Virus record (IMG/VR): IMGVR_UViG_3300046009_010344
Coordinates: 1 to 41,798 of that record
Direction: 5' to 3' (one strand)
Length of the DNA: 41,798 bases
From: a virus
Part shown: positions 38,877-41,798 of the stretch, one piece after another
How the letters are laid out: each line of letters begins with the position of its first letter
How positions within the stretch are numbered: position 1 is the stretch's first letter
Translations under genes and position numbers: made by a program
The notes under the pieces: generated by a model
The model's input: only the letters and a program-made list of their open reading frames with translations
What the model was told of the DNA's origin: nothing
The model's database searches: none

Positions 38877-39434
38877 TCAGGCCGCCGTGTGGAAGCTGAA
38901 CTGCTCGTTCAGGCCGGTGCCCTGGCCAGGGTTACGGTTGAACACCTCACCGGTGATGGCGTCGATACGCAGGGACAGCCCAGTCGACTTGTTCACCAGG
39001 ACGAAGCTGTGGAAGTTCCCGGGCACCTCGTAGAACTGCTGCAGCGTACCACCGTTGCAGAAGGTGAACTCAGCCAAGCTGCCGCTCGTGGCGTCACTGG
39101 TCACGCAGAGGCCGCTGGCCTGGCCGCGCGGCGCCCACCGGATCATCGTCACGGTGCTGTCGCCGAATGGGGCCTTGATGATGAAGTCCTGGCGACGACT
39201 CTGGGCCGGCATGGCTGAGATGAGCCGGGCACCCGGAAGCGGGTGCCTGACGTCAACTGACAGCGCCAGCGCCTGCGGAGCGTCCAGGATACCGACACAG
39301 CGCTCGGTGGGCAGCGCGTCACACGCTGCCGTCTGGTCCGGGTGGACAGCCGCCGAGGCTGTACCCGTGAGGGAAGCGGCCGCAGCAACTGCCGAGACCA
39401 TCCCGATCAGGGCTGCCAGATAATTCTTGTTCAT
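38877..39434 (-). CDS. Secreted lectin-like protein
   Basis: This 185-residue protein has a Sec signal peptide (MNKNYLAALIGMVSAVAAAA...TASAA, cleavage near residue 29). The mature part shows GLCVTSD, FCNGGTLQQFYEVPG, FVLVNKSTGLSLRID and NEQFSFH, the QxW-like and C-paired turns seen in ricin-B/beta-trefoil domains. It is preceded by a good promoter candidate. It probably acts outside the cell; a sugar-binding role is inferred. Confidence 0.8.
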   Translation of the reverse strand: MNKNYLAALIGMVSAVAAAASLTGTASAAVHPDQTAACDALPTERCVGILDAPQALALSVDVRHPLPGARLISAMPAQSRRQDFIIKAPFGDSTVTMIRWAPRGQASGLCVTSDATSGSLAEFTFCNGGTLQQFYEVPGNFHSFVLVNKSTGLSLRIDAITGEVFNRNPGQGTGLNEQFSFHTAA

Positions 39435-39468
39435 TTCGATCTCCTGTCCTTTCGGTATTAGTCAGGCA

Positions 39469-39496
39469 ATTGTAAGGCCTGTCTTCCTGTTTACAA
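39469..39496 (-). promoter_or_regulatory. Sigma70-like promoter for the secreted-protein unit
   Basis: On the - strand TTGTAA (39496-39491), a 16-base spacer and TACAAT (39474-39469) form a good -35/-10 pair. It lies 35 bases before the ATG at 39434, just past the terminator of the upstream gene. The surrounding AT-rich stretch stands out. Confidence 0.55.
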
Positions 39497-39527
39497 AACG
39501 TAATCTCTTTGCGATTTCGTCAGGGCC

Positions 39528-39567
39528 CAGCCCGACCGGGGCATTCCGTAGGGAACCGGTCGGGCTG
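39528..39567 (-). terminator. Terminator hairpin after the first secreted gene
   Basis: CAGCCCGACCGG (39528-39539) pairs perfectly with 39556-39567 over a 16-base loop. It begins 17 bases after the stop of the gene at 39584 and ends that transcription unit. Confidence 0.78.
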
Positions 39568-39583
39568 GACGCTCACGGAATCC

Positions 39584-40105
39584 CTAGGACTCGATGACGA
39601 TCTTGCGGTAGAGGGACAGGTCCGAACTGACCTGCCACTGGTGGCCGGCCACGTCGTCCGACGCCATCACGACGTCGTACTCATCGTGCCCGTTGCAGTA
39701 CTGCGGCACCAGGAAGATGTGCCCGCCGATAGGCGCGAAGATCCACACCGTCCCGTTACTGGACACCGACGACTTGATCGTCACCTTCCGGCAGTCATTC
39801 GTGGACGCCATGTAGTTGCCATGCGCCGGGTTGCTGAATGCGAACAGGTACTTCGGGAAGCCGTTGATGTCGACTCCCATTTCCGTCTCGTACAAACGCA
39901 CGCAGTTGGCCGAGTTCGACTTCTGGATCACCGGCTGTCCGGGGTTGGCACCTCCGCTACCGAGCCCGACACACATCGGTGCTCCGTTCTCGGTGTACAC
40001 GAGAACACCATCCCCGACGTTCTGGTGCACGCCAGCGCTCGAGACGCCACCACCCGCAAGGGCGACAGCAATCGCGACTCCGATGGCCACGAACATCTTC
40101 TTCAT
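39584..40105 (-). CDS. Secreted protein of the beta-trefoil-like cassette
   Basis: This 173-residue protein begins MKKMFVAIGVAIAVALAGGG, a strong Sec signal peptide with likely cleavage near VSSAG. AAAGGAGAATC precedes ATG 40105. The mature part has YMASTNDCRKVTIKSS, GTVWIFAPIGGHIFLVPQYC and DVAGHQWQVS, parallel to the protein at 38205. It forms its own unit, ending at the hairpin 39528. Function unknown; exported lectin-like protein is the best description. Confidence 0.8.
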   Translation of the reverse strand: MKKMFVAIGVAIAVALAGGGVSSAGVHQNVGDGVLVYTENGAPMCVGLGSGGANPGQPVIQKSNSANCVRLYETEMGVDINGFPKYLFAFSNPAHGNYMASTNDCRKVTIKSSVSSNGTVWIFAPIGGHIFLVPQYCNGHDEYDVVMASDDVAGHQWQVSSDLSLYRKIVIES

Positions 40106-40283
40106 GATTCTCCTTTTGCGGGGTACTTTCGTTTCTTCAGACGCGACGGGAGCGTGTTCCCTCTCCATTCTATCCGCCACACTCCCATTCCTCCGTGCCG
40201 TGGACACCATGGCGGCCACAGCCGGGTTATTCCATCAGCCCGTGGGCTGGTGGGCTTGATACAGGCGCATGGGCGCGGCATTG
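40106..40283 (-). other. Intergenic gap with a terminator-like hairpin
   Basis: No gene is supported in these 178 bases. A hairpin of about 9 bp (40232-40240 with 40245-40253, one G-T pair) lies 31 bases after the stop of the RsbW-like gene and may end that unit. TAGAAT at 40172-40167 (- strand) could be a -10 box for the secreted gene, but no -35 is visible. Confidence 0.45.
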
Positions 40284-40664
40284 TCACGCGACCATCTTGG
40301 TGAACCACACGGTCTTACCGTTCGGAGCACTGTCCACTCCTATCTGGTCCACGAGCGCCCTCACGATAGAGATGCCCCGACCGAAGTCTACACGCTTTGT
40401 ATCAGCGATGTCCGGCCTTGCATCCGTTACTCGGAATACTACCTCGTGACCCTTTTCCTTACTGTAGATCGCGAGGACCGCACGGACAGGCATGGCCCCG
40501 TGAATAATCGCATTCGCCACCAGCTCGCTAATGGCCATGGTGATGTCCCACACGTCCTCGCCGTTGGGCCACGCCCAGCGCTCAAGAGCCTGCCTACATC
40601 TGTCTCGTACGTCGCACAGGCTCTCGGCGCTGCTGATGCGCAAAGCGATTCTATTGCTGGGCAT
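40284..40664 (-). CDS. RsbW/SpoIIAB-like ATP-binding protein (anti-sigma type)
   Basis: This 126-residue protein has the GHKL (HATPase_c) fold of anti-sigma serine kinases. The N box is MAISELVANAIIHG (residues 43-56, E47 and N51), with VTDARPD as G1-like and DFGRGISIVRALVDQIGV...GKTVWF as G2. There is no other domain, as in RsbW and the many Streptomyces relatives. It could bind a host sigma factor or an anti-anti-sigma partner and redirect transcription during infection; this is inference. It overlaps the upstream gene by 14 bases. Confidence 0.88.
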   Translation of the reverse strand: MPSNRIALRISSAESLCDVRDRCRQALERWAWPNGEDVWDITMAISELVANAIIHGAMPVRAVLAIYSKEKGHEVVFRVTDARPDIADTKRVDFGRGISIVRALVDQIGVDSAPNGKTVWFTKMVA

Positions 40665-41730
40665 GGTTGTTCTCGGCGTCCAGGATATCCTGCGCCATGG
40701 CGTCGGTACGAGCCTGGAACGTAGCGAACCACGTGTCCTCGTCGGCGACCGCGAGGTCTAGCTCAGTTCCGTGCCGCGCTCGGTGTTCCCTCAGCCACGG
40801 TGTGACCGGCCCGGTGTCGGCGGGTGTGATGACCGGATCCCGCTCGTCCAGCACACGGATAGCGCGGGCCGTGTCCTCGTCGAATGCCTTCCGGAACCTT
40901 TCCTCGAGCTCAGCCATCTCGGCTGCGTCAGGCTGCCGGAATGTAATGTGCGGGAATCCGTCCGCATCTACCGGGATGGCGTTCGGGTCATTTGCCCATC
41001 CGATTGCGATCGGCGGGCTGTAGTGCTCGACCGTCATCTCGACGTCTCGCCACTTCGGACTGATCTCCTTGCCGAGGAATTCGTTCCGGTCCCTGACGTA
41101 CTCCTCGATGTCGGCGAGGATCCCTGGCTTTGAATACTCGTCGTACGGGAAATTCGGAACCCTGAATCCCGTCGGCTTCCAGTTCTCGGTATCGCCGAGG
41201 AATCTGTTCTCGATTTCCGTTGCCGCTTCTTCTGCAGCCTTGTCGGCAGCTTCATCCAGGCTGTGAATCCATTCAGTGTGCTCGGCGGCTGTACCGGAAT
41301 TGTCCAGGTCGCGCAGTTCCTTCTTGGTGTACGGTGGCTCGTCCGGGTCCTCCACGGACATAGGCGGCTCGTATGACGCATATACCAGTCCGTCACGGAC
41401 GCGACCCTCTGTAACTTCACTCGGCGTGAAATATACCGCATGGGGGTCAACAGGAATCGGATCAAGGTCCGGCCTGGGCTGGACGTAGTATCCGTTCGCC
41501 TCTGTGGCCTCCTGCTCGATGCCCTTCCACCGCGCGTTGTATTCGCGCTGCTCCTGTTCGCGCCTATCGCGTTCGTAACGCTCCTGGTCCTTGGCGCCGT
41601 TCTTGTAGGCGTCCGCTATGGCGTCCTCTACCCTGCGGGCGAACAGGGACGGGAAGTAGTACCGGCCGAGGACATAGAACACTGCTGCTGTTCCGACGAA
41701 TACTGCTACGAGGTCGAGAATGGGCTTCAC
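40651..41730 (-). CDS. Membrane-anchored protein, unknown
   Basis: This 359-residue protein has one N-terminal transmembrane helix (LDLVAVFVGTAAVFYVLGRYYF), a charged coiled-coil stretch (NGAKDQERYERDRREQEQREYN) and a long acidic, Pro-rich cytoplasmic part. GTG 41730 with ACAGGAG upstream. It is co-transcribed with the RsbW-like protein and overlaps it, so the two might work together at the membrane. No domain recognised. Confidence 0.75.
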   Translation of the reverse strand: MKPILDLVAVFVGTAAVFYVLGRYYFPSLFARRVEDAIADAYKNGAKDQERYERDRREQEQREYNARWKGIEQEATEANGYYVQPRPDLDPIPVDPHAVYFTPSEVTEGRVRDGLVYASYEPPMSVEDPDEPPYTKKELRDLDNSGTAAEHTEWIHSLDEAADKAAEEAATEIENRFLGDTENWKPTGFRVPNFPYDEYSKPGILADIEEYVRDRNEFLGKEISPKWRDVEMTVEHYSPPIAIGWANDPNAIPVDADGFPHITFRQPDAAEMAELEERFRKAFDEDTARAIRVLDERDPVITPADTGPVTPWLREHRARHGTELDLAVADEDTWFATFQARTDAMAQDILDAENNHAQQ

Positions 41731-41732
41731 GG

Positions 41733-41798
41733 TTATGCTCCTGTGTGTCCTGTCTGCCTGGGATGGGGATGGGTCGCGCCGGCACCCGGGAGTGGGTA
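41733..41798 (-). CDS. Possible C-terminal end of a gene cut by the window edge
   Basis: An open frame enters from the right edge and stops at TAA 41735-41733, two bases before the next GTG. The 21 residues (YPLPGAGATHPHPRQTGHTG...) are Pro/His-rich and not characteristic. The tight spacing matches other coupled genes; coding status is uncertain. Confidence 0.35.
   Translation of the reverse strand, partial: YPLPGAGATHPHPRQTGHTGA

Noticed and set aside
1-41798. Integrase, repressor or attachment site
   Set aside because: No tyrosine or serine recombinase motif and no CI-like HTH regulator was found on either strand in this window.
1-41798. CRISPR array
   Set aside because: No regularly spaced direct repeats were seen; the repeats found are isolated pairs.

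Overview
The window is a long piece of a tailed (siphovirus-type) actinobacteriophage genome. It carries HK97-style head genes (terminase, portal, ClpP-type protease, capsid), a -1 frameshifted tail assembly chaperone in front of a tape measure gene, minor tail proteins, and an amidase/holin lysis block. The host is probably Streptomyces or a related actinobacterium without mycolic acids. The reasons are the GC-rich codon use, many GTG starts, the style of the minor tail and connector proteins, and an amidase endolysin with no lysin B esterase nearby. I see no integrase, excisionase or CI-like repressor, so nothing here supports a temperate lifestyle. No tRNA or CRISPR array was recognised.

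Layout: two convergent gene blocks meet at about 14.84-15.02 kb. The left block (1-14.8 kb, + strand) is early/middle DNA metabolism. It holds small zinc-finger proteins, a HARP/SNF2-type helicase, a Cas4-like Fe-S nuclease, a deoxyribosyltransferase-like protein, a Sak4-like ATPase followed by an SSB-like protein with an acidic ...PPF tip, a Rossmann FAD protein beside ThyX, a MazG-like protein, a HIT protein, a DNA polymerase III alpha split into separate PHP and polymerase genes, and a C5-cytosine methyltransferase. Most genes overlap by a few bases (ATGA, GTGA, TGATG, TAATG), which implies translational coupling.

The right block (41.8 to 15.0 kb, read leftward on the - strand) starts at the right edge with a membrane-anchored protein and an RsbW-like anti-sigma ATPase. 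Next come three secreted proteins in transcription units bounded by strong hairpins, then a dCMP deaminase, then the late genes: terS, terL, portal, protease, capsid, decoration candidates, a papain-like protein, connector and neck genes, tail tube candidates, tail chaperone, tape measure, minor tail proteins, holin and endolysin.

The dCMP deaminase (late side) and ThyX (early side) together suggest remodelling of the thymidylate pool. The most unusual items are the split DnaE, the compact three-way-junction RNA candidate at 7429-7499, the cassette of secreted (possibly beta-trefoil) paralogues downstream of an RsbW-like kinase fold, the many Cys-cluster microproteins, and a 21-bp repeat placed just upstream of two structural gene starts.
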